NCBI GenBank assembly: GCA_001643675.2
Contig: LSRY02000021.1
Coordinates: forward strand, 1,343,047-1,407,046
DNA length: 64,000 nucleotides
Reading direction: 5' to 3'
DNA from: Monocercomonoides exilis
Lineage: Eukaryota; Preaxostyla; Oxymonadida; Polymastigidae
How positions within the stretch are numbered: the first letter of the stretch is position 1; every line of letters starts with the position of its first letter. The notes below the pieces were generated by a model. It worked only from the letters and a program-made list of their open reading frames with translations. It made no database searches and was not told where the DNA came from. Position numbers and translations under genes: made by a program. Of the stretch, positions 41,311 through 54,255 are shown piece after piece.

Positions 41311-44300
41311 ATGATCTCAGATAAGAATGCTTCATTTTCTGGCTTTGATGCAGAAAAACGAGCAGAAAAACGCTTTGAACAATACGAGTTATCTTCGTCA
41401 TCAAAACTTTTTGGGGAAACTGATTCTTTACCTGGGTTTAATCTGAGAGAAACGAAGCGAACTTCAATGGTTCGAAAAAGGAGAAACGAAACTCCGATAC
41501 TGGCTTCAATGAGAAATCTGCAAACAGAAGAGCTAAAGGAACTTTTGCAAAAAATGAAACCAGATGGCTCTGGAGCAACCGTTGATACTCTCGAAGAATT
41601 TTATCATCTATCACTTAGAGGTTTTTTTTTTCAAATATTTATCAATAGGCAAACTTTTTAAATCTTCTTTACATAAATTTTAGAAAATACACCTATTCCA
41701 AAGTTTATTATGGATTACGACGCTCTTTCAATTATTGTGCCTTATTTATTTGATTTTTCACAAGAAAAACTTCAAGTTTGAAAACGAACTTTCTTTTGAT
41801 TTTGAACTTCAATGTACAATGATATTTTGTTCAAAGATTTCAGCTTGCAAACTTTTGTCCATTTGCTGTTTGCTTCATTTTTATTGAATTATCAAATCTT
41901 TAATATTTTGCTTTATTTTCAAAATTCAATAGGTTGTTACTCTTTAGATTTTCGTCTGACATTATGCAAATATAATCCATTTGATGCTCTTTATGCATTT
42001 CTTGAAAAAGGAACAATGGAAATGCAAGATATTGGTTCGCATTGCCTTGCAAATATTATTGGCTGTGAAGAGAAAATCAGTTCATATACCGACATAAAGA
42101 CAACTGTATCGATCGTTGTAAGCACATTCAAGAGATATATAGCTATGAATTCACAGTGTATGGTAATGGATGCTATCGCTGGAACGTCATCAATTATGCA
42201 AATACCAAATACATCTTGCGAAACTAAGCAAGATCAGTTCGTGATGGAAAAAGACGAAGAGAGAGAAAGCGATATTGGGTCGCATTGTCCTGATGGAGAT
42301 ATAGAAGAAAGCAGAAAGAATGACAAACAAATTGCACCCACCGGAGCGTCAGCTGTGTTTGAAAACCCAAAACTGTTTCATTTTGACATTCCAGCCTCGG
42401 CTCCGAATTCACTTCTGAATTCGATTATTTTCCTGATATGCAATCTCAGTTCTTTTAGCAGCATTCTTACTGATCTTTACACCATCATTGATGAGCTGAT
42501 ACATTTGTTTATGCACGTCACCCACATTATGAAAGCCGAAGAGGCTCTTTTATTGGGAAATCAAGAAACTGCAGATACTCAAAGTGCAAATTCATCTTTG
42601 GAAATCGATCAGGCTATCAAAAGAACAAGCATTCAGAGTGACATACAGGGCCAGCAAAAGTTAGAAGATATGGTCGCTGGTAGCGGTGAAGGGCAAGCTA
42701 AGCAAAAGACGTACTTTGACACTTTATCTGGAAGCCAGCACAGGCGTCTGATTATTGACTGCGCAACCATCTTCTCAAGATTTGCGTTTTGCATGGATAC
42801 TTCAGATGCTGTTGGACAGGTTTGAAATTTTAACTCCGTGCAATTTTTTTTTTTGGAAATTACCAAAGATTTGTTTAGAAAGCGTTTTTCTTTTGTATTC
42901 TTTTTTTTTTTTTTGTTTGAAATCATGATTATTGAATCTTCATTTTTTTGTTTGACTTTCATTGAACAATCACATTTCTTTTTATGTTTTTGATTTTTCT
43001 TTATTATCACATATATTTGCAAATCCATCGCTAAATGTTCAGAAACTTTGTTCTTCGTATTTTGTATCATTTTCTCTGGACATCCTTTGCTTTGGCAGAG
43101 ATGAAAACCTTCATTTGATATTCCTGTCGATTCTTATTGCAATTACTGATTGCTTGTGTTCAGACGGAACAAAAGTATGAATCTTTGAGATAATTTTGAG
43201 CTCTCATTCTCCTTTTTTTGATATTGACTACGAAATTCGTTATACATTTGAAATCTAATTATTTTTCTTTTTCTTTCTTTCTTTTTATATATGTATATAT
43301 TTGCGATTTATGACAACATTCTGAAAATTTATCTTTCAATCCATCTTTTGTCTTTTAAATTAATTATATCTTATATTTTTTCATTTTGTAAAAAAAAAAA
43401 TAACTTTTTATAATCACTCACAGCTTCTAATAGTCAATGGAGGCATTCCCACCATCATGAACGAGCTTCTCAGCGACAGAGCCTCCATTGCCCGTTCAGC
43501 TGCGCTCATCCTGTCGAACATCTGCGGCGAGGACAGCGACTGGCACTCGTGGTGTGTTGTGCTGTGCAGCGATGATGGCAGCGACGTGCAGCTGCAGGGC
43601 GGAGTGCCGCTGATTGAGGAAGGGAAGGAAGAGCAAGGCATGAAGTTTCTGCTCGAGAGGCTGCTCCTGCCGCCGGTGGAGGTGGCCCAGGCGATTGTGC
43701 ATGCCCTCAACAACATCTGCCTCAGCGGCAATGAGCTGATCAGATGCGCTGTGAGAAACAAGGCGCACGTTGCAATGCTGCTGCTGCTGAACAAGTGGAT
43801 CAACCACCACGTGAACGATGTGGAGACGATGCTCAAGATTCTTTGCCTTCTCAGGCTGATCCTGAAAAGCGGGGAGTCTTTTGCGAAGGCTGCGTTGCTG
43901 GGTCAGGCAGGAGATGGTTCACAACCCAATGAAAGATGTGAAGGTAATGAAAGCACTGGGTTAAAGACAGACAATCAGGAGCCAATGCCTTTGCCTTTGC
44001 CTCAATCAAATTCTGTTTCTTCAGAGACAGATACGAAGAACTACAACTCTTCGACTACTCTATTGCAATATAACCAGTCGTATGCAACACCAGGTACAGC
44101 TTCCGCAGTCAATCCAGATTTTATTCCACCTCTTTCTTTTCTTTCTTCTTCATCTGCTATGAGCAATCCTGTTTCGTTTGGAGAACATCCTCCTTTCAAC
44201 GTTGGAGCATCTGGCTATAAGCCATTTGCTTCTGAGCACCACTCAATGTCCTCTCAAGCAGCATCCGCTTTTGCTTCTTCAACTCCATCTTCATCTTCCT

Positions 44301-44728
44301 CTTCCTCCTCCAAGCAAAAGAAGTATCATTATCCTTTTTATTCATCTTTACATCCCACTCAGCCAACATACAATCTTCCCCTTTCTGATCTTCGCACTTT
44401 GCCTCACCACAAATGCCTTATCACTCTGATGACTCACAAGAACAAGTTGATTGCCAGAGAGGCCCAGAGCATTTGGAGAGAGTACTTTGCACAATATCAG
44501 CTGGAAGACGAAGAGAACGAGAAAATGGCAAATGACGATGATAATAGTGGGAGTGAAGGGAAAAGCAGGTCAGCAATTGAGTTTATTGACAGCTCAATTG
44601 AAGATGGTCTTGGCGAGGAATATTCTCCATCAGAATCGTCGATGCAATTTAGAGATACAGAAACTGATATTTCTATCATCCAGACTATTCTGAAGCAAAT
44701 CAGAGAGCAAGGAAAAGAACAGAGCTGA
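41311..44728 (+). CDS. Importin-alpha-like armadillo protein, several introns
   Basis: Exon 1 41311-41620 has a basic RKRRNE segment like an importin-beta-binding region. Exon 2 41684-41775 continues ENTPIPKFI...VPYLFDFSQEKLQ, matching the first ARM repeat. 41776-41932 is intronic, perhaps with a tiny exon I cannot fix. The next exon ends at 42819 (NPFDALYAFLEKGTMEMQDIGSHCLANIIG; ARM). Exon 43043-43174 and last exon 43424-44728 join in phase 0 and give DGTK-LLIVNGGIPTIMNELLSDRASIARSAALILSNIC, then EVAQAIVHALNNICLSGNELIRCAV. The C-terminal HENEEIY...YF equivalent appears as THKNKLIAREAQSIWREYFAQYQLEDEEN. Long Ser-rich and acidic insertions interrupt the repeats. Its role would be as adaptor linking nuclear-localisation signals to importin-beta, but strong divergence means cargo recognition may differ. 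Introns 41621-41683, 42820-43042 and 43175-43423 are well supported. Confidence 0.7.
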
Positions 44729-45443
44729 AATGGTTGTGTGAAAAAACAGTAGTATTTAATTTCTTAGAACTTTCGATTTGGAATTAGCATTTGAAAGTGA
44801 GGAATAAATTAATGAAGAAGAAAAAGACAATAATAAAAGTGTCAAATGAAGTGTTATCAGATTTAGCACTGAATATCTAATTTCATTTTGTCTCATATGT
44901 TTTTGATTCAAATAAGAACCTTAAATAAAGACCAGTTCATAAAGGGCACCTTGTTCAACCATGTTTGTCCGATTTTACAAATCAATATTCCAACCATTCA
45001 ATCCCCAAACCACCATTCAATGAACTTTTTGTGAAAATTTCACTACAACAATTGAAATAAAAAGTATTTAACCTATTTTTTTTAATTAGCATTTTTGAAA
45101 AACATGAAAAATATGTACTCAAATAATTTACATAATGAAAATAAAACATTGTTAAACTAAGGATCCATATGACAAAAACAAAATATAATCCTTTGAAGCA
45201 GATATTTTTTTTCAATCAATTGCTTTAATTGAAAAATTCAAAGAAAAGCCAAATAATAAATTCTTCGGTTTTTTTCTTTTGATTTTGCTCAAAACAGGCT
45301 TCACAATCCTTTTATCATGCATTTATTCTAGAAAATATCCAGAAAAGTTATTTGATTTTTTCTAAATTCTTCTTAAAAAGATTAATAAGGTATAGATCTT
45401 TTTGTTTACACAGAATTTGTTGTTAAAAAAAAAACACATTTAA
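44729..45443. other. AT-rich intergenic region
   Basis: It lies between the importin-alpha-like stop and the next gene's ATG. AATAAA-type sequences at about 44803 and 44923 could be polyadenylation signals of the upstream gene. Nothing else is recognisable. Confidence 0.45.
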
Positions 45444-48400
45444 ATGGAGATGGAGCCATCGACCAATAACCTCCATACCCCAACAGTTCCTGAAGTCATG
45501 AAATTCGTTTGAAAATTGCTTTTAAAATATAGTTTTTTTATTTACTAGCTTTTGTTTTGTTTGTTTTCTGAAATGAACAGCTTAACTTATCTCCTTCTGA
45601 ATTGCTTGAGAATTCATTAAAATGCTTTACAGAAGAATCGGAAGAAAATTCTGTCTATTTAATGTTATTTACGAATTTTTTGTGTATTATTTTTCCTTCT
45701 CCAACTTTTAAAGGAGAGAGCTTGAAATATACCAGCATTTCTTCATTAGAATTTCGTGGACTGGCGTCTACAAATAATGTTAAGTTGATTATACATGTTT
45801 CAAATGATCAAATTCATACTTTTTTCTGCAAACAAATTCCGTCTCATTTTGTTGCTTCTTGTTCATCACATGTCAAAACAGTACCTCAAAAGGAACTTTC
45901 TATTTCAATTCCAGAAAATTCTCAAGTGGCCTCGGGGATTGTTCAGCCAGATTCACCACTTTCCTTCAGCTCTCTTACACAGTCGGTAACTGAATCGTCT
46001 CTTGTGATCTCACAAGCTCAGAGCTCTTTGAGCACTCCACGACATGAAAGGAAAAACGCTATCGATGAAAACTTTTTAAAGCTTGATTCCCATTCATCTA
46101 ATGAGCGCAAAAGTTATCATGATTTCCCAAAAAAATCTCCTCCTTACGTCAAAGTCCAGCATAATGGCAAAAGCACGTTTGAACAATCTCCAGAAATTTC
46201 TGCACAAACCAGGCAAGAAACTTCATCCAACCAAAGCAACGCCGTAAAGACGCCAACGACTCCGTTTACTTTGGCATCTTCGGCTGCTTCCTTCACAGCC
46301 ACACCACTGAGATCCACTTCTGCATCACCGTCGCTTGCTTTTTCAGTTCCATCGTCTGTTTCATCCTCTTCTCTTTCTTCTCCTCATCTTCTGCCTCGTC
46401 CAATGTCTTCTGTGTCATTTCCCAGATCCTCTGAACATCCGCAGCAGAAGAACAGCCAAGCTCAGAAAGCTAATCTTTCGCTTTCAACATCACATTCAAC
46501 TTCTTCCTTAACAGCCACAGCAGCTTCTTCTTCTTCTGAAACTCCTTCATCATCTCCACCCACTACTACCACCTCATCATCATCATCATCTTCTTCTTCT
46601 TCTCCCTCTCCTTCCCCTTCTTCCTCTCCTCCCTCAAATAGTCCAAATCCTTCGATAGCCTCAACCCCTTCGTCTTCATCAGCTTCGTCTTCCTCCTCCA
46701 CACCCCGTTCAATGTCTGCCTCTTTCTCTCCTCCGCCCACGCTCTCATACAACTCCTTGGTTCCTTCTTCTGCCAGCGGAGGAAATCCTTCTTCGGAGTC
46801 AAGCCAATCAGCTGCTGCTTCCAAGCAATTCTCATCAAATCAAACAAAAATTGGGAATTCTTCGTCTTCAGAGGGGAAACAAGCACAAGATATTTTCTCA
46901 ATGACTCTTCAATTTCCATCTCCTGCTTCTGATTCCAATCAAACTCCAGGTTCACTCTCTTCTTCTCCTATGAAGCAGCAAAATTCATCTCTATCGTCAT
47001 CATCAACTTCTTCTTCTTCTTCTTCTTCTTCTAATTCAGCTTCTTCAAATAATACTTCAAGTCCACCTGAAAACTCAACTAACAAGTCACATACGCAGAT
47101 TTCTAGACAAAAAAGCTCTTTTGAACGTAAAAGTCTCATTGAAGCGTCAAATGCTCAGAAAAATACCTCAAATGCTTCTTCTTCCTCCTTCTCTCCTTCT
47201 CCTTCACCATCACCCTCTTCTTCTTCTCTTTCACCTTCTCTTTCACCTTCACCTTCTTATTCTTCATTAGCACCATCTCAATCGCCATCTCCATCACCTC
47301 CATCATCATTAACATCCTCTCCAATAAAGCCATCATCATCATCTTCTTCTTCTTCTTCAACCACCACAGCTGCTTCCACTGCCTCTTCTCTTCTCTCACT
47401 AAGAATGCAGCAGAAGACAGAACCTTCCTCTCTTTCTCCATCTCTTCTGCAAAATGCACACTCACTCCAGCACTTGCAGACAGACGAGGAAGGAAGAAGA
47501 AGCAGCAGCACAGATCAGAATAATCAACAAATTCAACAAAGACAGCAGAACCAACAGAACCAGCAAAACCAGCAAAATCAGCTGAATCAGCTGTATCCCT
47601 TCCAAAATGCCTCTTTCTCTGACTCCCAGTCGCTCTCAGCACCCACGTCACTCAATATCTCGATGGCTTTGGATGAGCTATCAACAACATCTGTGCAATC
47701 ATCATCATCTTCTTCTTCTTCCTCTTCATCATCATCTTCTTCTTGTTCTGCATCAATCGATTCTTCATCCTCCTTCCCTTCCTCCTCCTCTCGCTTCATC
47801 GGCCCGAATCTTTCTATCGCTCCTTCCGTCAGCTTTCCTTCCACTCCCACACGCTCACCGACACCTCCTCCTTCTCCTTCTTTCCTTTCACGCAGCACTC
47901 CCCCCACAAACCGTGCAAACCAAGCAAACCCAACTTCTGCTTTCTCGAACCCGTATATCCAGTCAGATGATAGATTATCTTTGTGTTCATCTTCATCATC
48001 CTCTTCCTCTTCCTCTTCCTCTTCCTCTTCTTCGTCTGCTTCTGCTTCTACATCTTCTCCTTCTCCACTTCCTTCTCCTTCTGCATGTTCTGCTTCCACT
48101 TCCCCCTATTTTGTTGCTTCATCTCAACCTGTCCCTTCTTCTCCTCTTCAGTTTTCTTATGCCTCTTCCACCGACAAAATCACAGATCAATCGTCTCTTT
48201 ATGCTTCTTCGGCATCAACTTCTTCCTCCTCTTCTTCCTCATCGTCTTCCTCCTCTTCTTCTGCTTCCTCTTCTTCTTCTTCTTCTGCCTCCTCCCCCTC
48301 TTCCATCTACTCCTGCTCCTCTCCTTCCCCTTCCCCTTCTTTCTCTCTCGCCTCCTCCACCCAGTCGCCCGCCACCACACCTGTTAATACACCCTGGATG

Positions 48401-51400
48401 GACTCTCCCTTTGCGGCTGCTTCTTCCTACTCCACATTCAGCTCAACTGTGCCTCAGAAGCACAAACAGGGAAATAGATCTGATTCGTCTTCTTCTTCTT
48501 CTTCGTCGTCGTCGTCGTCTGCTTCTCAAAAACACCAATCTTCTCATCACAGCAAGCATGCACATGGAAAGATGGATAATGCATCACATCACGAGAGAAG
48601 AAGAGCTGGGAATAAAGAGAATGGAACGGAAAAGAATGATTCTGGTTCAGCAACAGCGCCAGCATCAGCTTCTGCTTCATCCTCGTCTTCTTCTTCTGCT
48701 GCTTCTCCTTCTCCCTCTTCTTCATCAGCAATGTCGTTGTCATTCGCTTCTTCTTCTCAATCACCTCAAAATTCATCATCATCATCGTCTTCCTCTAATA
48801 ATAATAATAATAATAGCAATCACAATAACCACAATCGAAATGCCAGCAGCCCATCATTCGTCTCTTCTCATTCATCTCACTCAAATTCTTCTCATTCTCT
48901 ATGTAATTCAAGCTCTTCCTCTTCATCCTCCTCCTCTTCTTCTTCTTTATCTTCCTCTTCAAATTCGATTTTCACTTCATCTTTGATGAATCCCTTATAT
49001 TCGATGCTTCATTCACTACCTCAGACACCTCAGCCGAACACCCCCGAATTCGTTTTGATGGGCTGCTCACACTCATTTCTGCCTTCCTCCCAAATCACAT
49101 TGGACGAAAAGTTTCGTTCTCCTTCATCTTCATCTTCTTCCTCTTCCTCCTCCTCCTCTTCTTCTTCTTCACAAGCCACTCCAGCAATCGCACAGAAAGC
49201 TCTGTTGTCTTCTATTTCTTCCTCTCTCGCTCTGCCTGTGCATGTCTGCTCAGAGACTGTTCCGTCATGCACACTTCTGTCAGTGTTTGAGTCCTGCTTC
49301 TCTCCATCATCGTCGTTCTTCGACGAAATCCTCTCGCTTTCTGACGCCAAAGAAAGAACCATCACAAACTGGGCTCCTCTCGAAAAGGGCGACTTGTGGA
49401 AGAGAATGCAGTCACACGACGAGAAATACGACGAAGAAATCAAAAGAGCATTCAAATTGGCTTTGAACAGCGCATCACAGACTGAACAACAACCACAACC
49501 ACAGTCTGCTTCTGCATCATCATCATCAGCAGCAGCAGCAGCAGAGAACTCATTCAATGTTATATCATCTGCTTCAGCTGTGAGAGAGCCATTGTCCACT
49601 TTTGAGTCTTTTCTCGAGGACAGACAGCGTCTGAGTGCACGTCGGTGTGCTGAGTACGGGCGGTGTCTGCCGACTCGCGAGGACGAAGAGAAGTTTGGAG
49701 AGAACTTGAAGTATCTGGGCTGGGGCATGATGAAAGGGGCTGTGGAGCAAAATGGATATGTGGTGAAGAAAGAAGGAGCAGGAAATGGCTCGTCGAATGG
49801 GACAGATGCTGAAGGAGAAGGAGATTCCAAAGCGAAGAAAAAGAAAGGAGGAAAGGTCAAAGCGAAAGACAACGGAGTGAATGTGGGGGATGTAGTTGAG
49901 AAAAGCCCATATTCAGCTCTTCGGAAGTTTAATTCAGTGCCGCTTCCATCAATCCCAACTGACAGCCGAATAGCACATTCGTATTCGCTTTCTCCTCTTT
50001 TCCTGCCTCTTCTGGTGGACTCTGCACACCGCTTTGTCCGCAGCGTGCGCTACAAAGTTGCAAACACCACGTCGTTTGGCGCGTCGTGGATATCCTGCGA
50101 AGAGACACACATACTCACCATTCCCTGTGCAAATATGTTCATTTACGAGGCGAAGCTGAATACGTATGATGCTCCGCTGTCGCAAAACTATTTTACATTG
50201 TCTCGGCTGTGCATATGGGAAGAAAGAGATGCAGTGGGAATGGCAGGATGCGAAAGAAATGGAGGAAATAAAGCAATGGCTGAAGAAAGGGCGAATGATA
50301 ATTCTGACGAAAACAATCAGCAACAGTTGCAATCAAATATGAGTGCAGAAGGCGGAGCCTCAGATGAGATGAGATCTAAAGCACTGTCTTTAAATGTGCG
50401 TTTTCCTCAGCTTGCTCCATCTTCTACATCAAAAGTGCACATCGAGTCGACTTTTAACACGGTTATTGTCAAATCCACACTAACAGCGTCTGTGATTATG
50501 TCTATTTCGAAGGATAAAGGGAAAGAAAAAGGCAAAGTGTTTGTGGATGAAATGAAAAAACGAATAAACAACGACATTCGCAATGTGCGAGACGATCCTT
50601 CGGCCTGTGCAAATCTGGTGCCTTCTCTTCTTTTGCCGTCTTCTGGGGCAACAGCTTCTGCAGCTGCAAATGCGGAAAACGAAGGTCAAGCTAACAATCC
50701 ATCATCATTCATTCCCCGCACGTTTAGCCAGCCCCCTGGCCAATGGATGCTCTTCAGAGACCGCTTGGACCATCTCAAATTGAAAGAGGAAAAAGAAACA
50801 GAAAATGCGGGTGAAGCAAACTCAGGGGCAGCTGATAATAATAATAATAATAAAGCGAAACAGAAACAACAGAAGACAAACGAAATACAAGAAAGCAATG
50901 AGGCTGAAGCGGATGAAGATGATGAAGCTTATTCCGAACCGGGATCAGCATCTCGTACATGTGCATCGTCTTCATCTTCTTCTCCAACAGCTCTTTCTGA
51001 TTCCTTTCAGAGTGACTCTTTTGCCTCCCAGTCTTATGATCGCCACGCCAAACCTGGCGAGGCGGTGGCATCTTCTTTCATGATGCACCTGTCAACCATC
51101 CAGTCATTCGCAAAGACGGCTACGCTCATCGTGCTGCTAATCATCCTCCTGCTTGTTCTGTGCTTTCTCCCTTCTGTTTTGTTCAGCTGCTCGCGCATCG
51201 TTTCGACGGTGGCTGCTTCGCTCAAAGACGCATCGGCGTCACAGGCGCAAATACACAAACTCGAACTGGCACAGCTCGAGTTGCGGCTGCAGGTGGAAAA
51301 GAATAAGATAAGTGACATGAATTCAGACAGCAGCAAAGCTAGTCGGGAAATGCTAACAGCTGAAATGAAAAGAGAGCGAGAGAGAAACGAAGAGCTGAAC

Positions 51401-51886
51401 AAGGAATTGGAAGGCAATCGGAAGCGAAGGGAAATGGAGAGGAGATACGAGGCAAAGCTGTGGCGTCTTCGTGAATTGAAATTGGACAGGGAAATTGCTT
51501 TGCTGCGTTCAAGTTTGACGCAGGAGAATAAAAACGATAATGAGGAAGCAAATAGCAAGCTCAAAAGGGAAGACATAAGCAAACTATTGGAAGAAGACGA
51601 ACTTTTCAGCACTTTTGATGAGATGTCATTTGGCGATGATATATCAAAAAATAACAAAGTGGCGAATGTTGGGAATGTGGAACAAGACATTCAACAAGAA
51701 GAAACCGGACAAGGCAAAGAAGAAAAAAGAAATTTGAAAGAGAAAGGAATCAATGTTATTGCTAGGTTTACTTCCATTCTTTCAGGCAATTCTCAACAGA
51801 AGCCAACTTCTTCTGCCTCATCATCTGTAGCACTTTCTTCAGACGAAAAGATTGATAGCAAAAAAGCAAAGCGAAAATCTGAGTGA
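45444..51886 (+). CDS. GRAM/VASt-like membrane protein with giant Ser-rich linker (Lam/GRAMD1-like)
   Basis: Exon 1 45444-45506 (MEMEPSTNNLHTPTVPEVMKF), intron 45507-45580 (GTTTGA...AACAG), exon 2 45581-51886; about 2122 residues. Residues about 40-105 resemble a GRAM domain (LFTNFLCIIFPS...YTSISSLEF...NNVKLIIHVSND..HTFFCK). A roughly 1300-residue linker is almost entirely Ser with Pro, Gln and Asn runs from imperfect TCT/TCA/TCC codons. Residues about 1486-1680 resemble a VASt/StART-like lipid-transfer domain: SYSLSPLFLPLLVDSAHRFV, SWISCEETHILTIP, LNTYDAPLSQNYFTLSRL, FNTVIVKSTL. A membrane span lies at about 1867-1891 (TATLIVLLIILLLVLCFLP), then a coiled coil at about 1908-2010. The order GRAM, VASt, membrane span is that of Lam/Ysp/GRAMD1 (Aster) sterol-transfer proteins at membrane contact sites. 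Both domains are divergent, and the linker is far longer than usual. Confidence 0.6.
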
Positions 51887-52222
51887 TTTTTTTTTTCTTT
51901 TAATCTTTTTCTTTCAAATGATTTACATTTTTGAATATTTGTTTCTTTACCTAAAAATTTTAGGCGTGATGCACATTTAGAAGCATGTCGCAAATTTATT
52001 GGTTGTATTTTAATTTATCAGTGTATGTAACGATTTGTTGAAATTAGTTGATTAATTTTTTTGTTTCTAAAATATCCTATTGTGAATTTTTAAAATATTT
52101 GAACTTCAAAAACAGCCTCAAAACAATTTTCATTTGTGTTTATTTAACTTTCAGTTGAACTGATTGGCGCATAATCAAAAATAGAAAAATCTTCCAAAAT
52201 TTATAAAATTAACCATAATTAA
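51887..52222. other. 3' flank of the GRAM/VASt-like gene
   Basis: AT-rich sequence after the TGA, up to the microsatellite that marks the inner edge of the right duplication arm. No gene seen. Confidence 0.5.
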
Positions 52223-52224
52223 TT

Positions 52225-52295
<71 letters not shown>

Positions 52296-52378
52296 TGAAA
52301 AATGATTATGTTAAAAAGAAAGAAAGAAAAAAGGAAAAAAATAAAAAAAGAAAGAAAGAAAGAAAGAAAGAAAGAAAA
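52223..52378. repeat. TTTA and GAAA microsatellites
   Basis: About 74 bases of TTTA units (52223-52296), then about 60 bases of GAAA-rich repeats (about 52317-52378). They correspond in reverse complement to 21900-22040 in the left arm. Confidence 0.9.
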
Positions 52379-52749
52379 TACCGGATTGAAAAAATATTAA
52401 CACTGTTTCTATCGCAAAAAGAGACGAGAAACTGAGATTGAAATAATTGTTGCAGAAAACAATTTTTGTAATTTTCACACAAACAAAAAACTGAATCGAA
52501 TAATAGAATATGGTTGTGAAAAACACTTGACTGTGCTCGCTGTGAAATTTGGGCGTCAAGGAATAACAAAAGCGATTGGTTCAAACCACACACTTGGTCC
52601 GAATAAATGCGTGTCGTGCATCTGATTTCGCATCATTTCCGCAGTTCATTTGATGGATTTGCAAAGAGTTCGCATTTGTAAGTTCTCATTCATTGACACT
52701 TAAAAAACAGAACACATTGCACATCACATTAAAAAATACATCATCAAGA

Positions 52750-53530
52750 ACATTTCTCACAGTTTTCAACCGCATATAAACAATGATTTGATTTTGTTCG
52801 TTCAATTACCTTGAGAGAACAAATTTTACTATTTCATCGCATCTGATATACAGTCTTCACATTTGCTGTCTCATTTTCACCATCTCTTCTCTTTTCTCCA
52901 GATAAATCTCTTCACTTCTTTTCTTTTCTCTTTTTCTTCCAAATCCACGCTTCCTTTATTTTTCTCAACCAATCTCCAACATTCATTTCATTAGCCAACA
53001 ATCTTTTCAGAGAACACAATCCGACTGATGAGCTTCAATTCAAACTGGAAAAAATCACTTTCATTCAATCAATAACGAATCGTTTCGCCTTTTGCAACAC
53101 TTGTTTTCCTCTCGATTGTTTTTTCTGCTTTCTGCATTTGATCATTCTGGCTCTCAAATACTCTGAGCAAAGAAGCATTGCACAAATTTTCAGTTGAATG
53201 AATAATTGCTGATCCACATGAGGCACATGTTTGGAAAGTCAACTTGCATTATTTGTTTGATCCTTATCAAAACGTCACCCGAGGCGAATGAGATATGCTT
53301 TTCACCATTCTGAAGAAGCATGAAAGCAACAAACATTTCTGTTTCAAAATTCAATCATAACTCTCTTTCTTTATCTCCGTGCACAAAAACCTAAATCACA
53401 AACGCATCATTTGTCCATTGAAAAGAAAGGAAAGCTTTATTTCAGATTTCATCCTTTTCGTTGTTGAATGAACTTAGTCATCCCAAACAGTCAAGGACAA
53501 TGTGAGCAAGTCACTGAAAAAGAGGCTTTC
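52750..53530. other. Right-arm-specific block
   Basis: This block is replaced by about 157 unrelated bases in the left arm (15073-15229). It is C/T-rich with several minus-strand stretches that look faintly coding (QNDQMQKAEKTIERK) but with many stops. It may be the remainder of the gene whose 5' part is the coiled-coil frame at 53578-53820. Confidence 0.35.
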
Positions 53531-53577
53531 AGTTTTATTAAAACAGGACAAACTTCAGCTGCTCACATTTGGCAATT

Positions 53578-53820
53578 TCAATATTTTTCAAATTCAACAC
53601 TTTCATAATGAGACATGATCAAAACAGGAAAACATATTCTTGAAATGCAAATATTAATGAATATTAAAAAATACCTCGAATTGAACTCATATGAGGAATT
53701 CACAGAACTTCTGATGTATTCCATTTGTGAGCGCATTTTCTCTAATTCATTTATTCGGCTACCAAGTTCTTTCAACTTTTCTTCTTCAACAACTTTTTTG
53801 GAGATGTGGTTCAAACGCAT
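53578..53820 (-). CDS. Small coiled-coil hypothetical protein (copy 2)
   Basis: Copy of the frame at 14779-15021, reading from ATG 53820. It differs by a few residues (LKELGSR instead of LKEHGSR; ICFPVLIMSHY instead of IYFSVLIIPHY). Same heptad-like helix, same hydrophobic C-terminal part that may be intronic. It stands divergently upstream of the giant surface gene. Its 3' continuation differs from that of copy 1, so at least one copy is probably broken. Confidence 0.3.
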   Translation of the reverse strand: MRLNHISKKVVEEEKLKELGSRINELEKMRSQMEYIRSSVNSSYEFNSRYFLIFINICISRICFPVLIMSHYESVEFEKY

Positions 53821-54255
53821 GTGAAATTCTGTTGATAACGTTTTCAAGAACCAATAAAACTGATGAATGAAACATCGGAAGATATTCACAAACAAAAAAT
53901 CTTTTTTCTGATTTTTTTTTGGAATGTTTTTCAACCACCACAACAGAGATTAATTCGAAATGCTCTTTGAACGGAATTCTATTATTTATTAGTTAATTCA
54001 CAGATACAGATTCGTGCAGAAGGAATTGATTGGAATTTGTTCATTTGGATCATTGATGAATTGGTAATTTCACAATCTATTCTTCCACAATCAAATATTC
54101 ATCTATCATTTTCATTTATAGCAACTGCTCATGATCTAATTGGGCTGAGATTGTCAAATTATCTATTTGAAAGAGAAAAACTTTTTTATTGAAACAAACC
54201 ATAATTGAGATTATAATTTCAGAACCATAATAAAATTATTGATTCTCAACATTCT
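53821..54255. promoter_or_regulatory. Divergent upstream region of surface gene copy 2
   Basis: AT-rich region duplicated at 14344-14778. The last 40 bases before the ATG (ATAATAAAATTATTGATTCTC) are the same as upstream of copy 1, consistent with a core promoter, but no motif can be proven. Confidence 0.3.

Noticed and set aside
47607-48986. 459-codon Leu/His/Pro-rich frame
   Set aside because: Frame-shifted reading of the serine microsatellite region of the GRAM/VASt-like gene.
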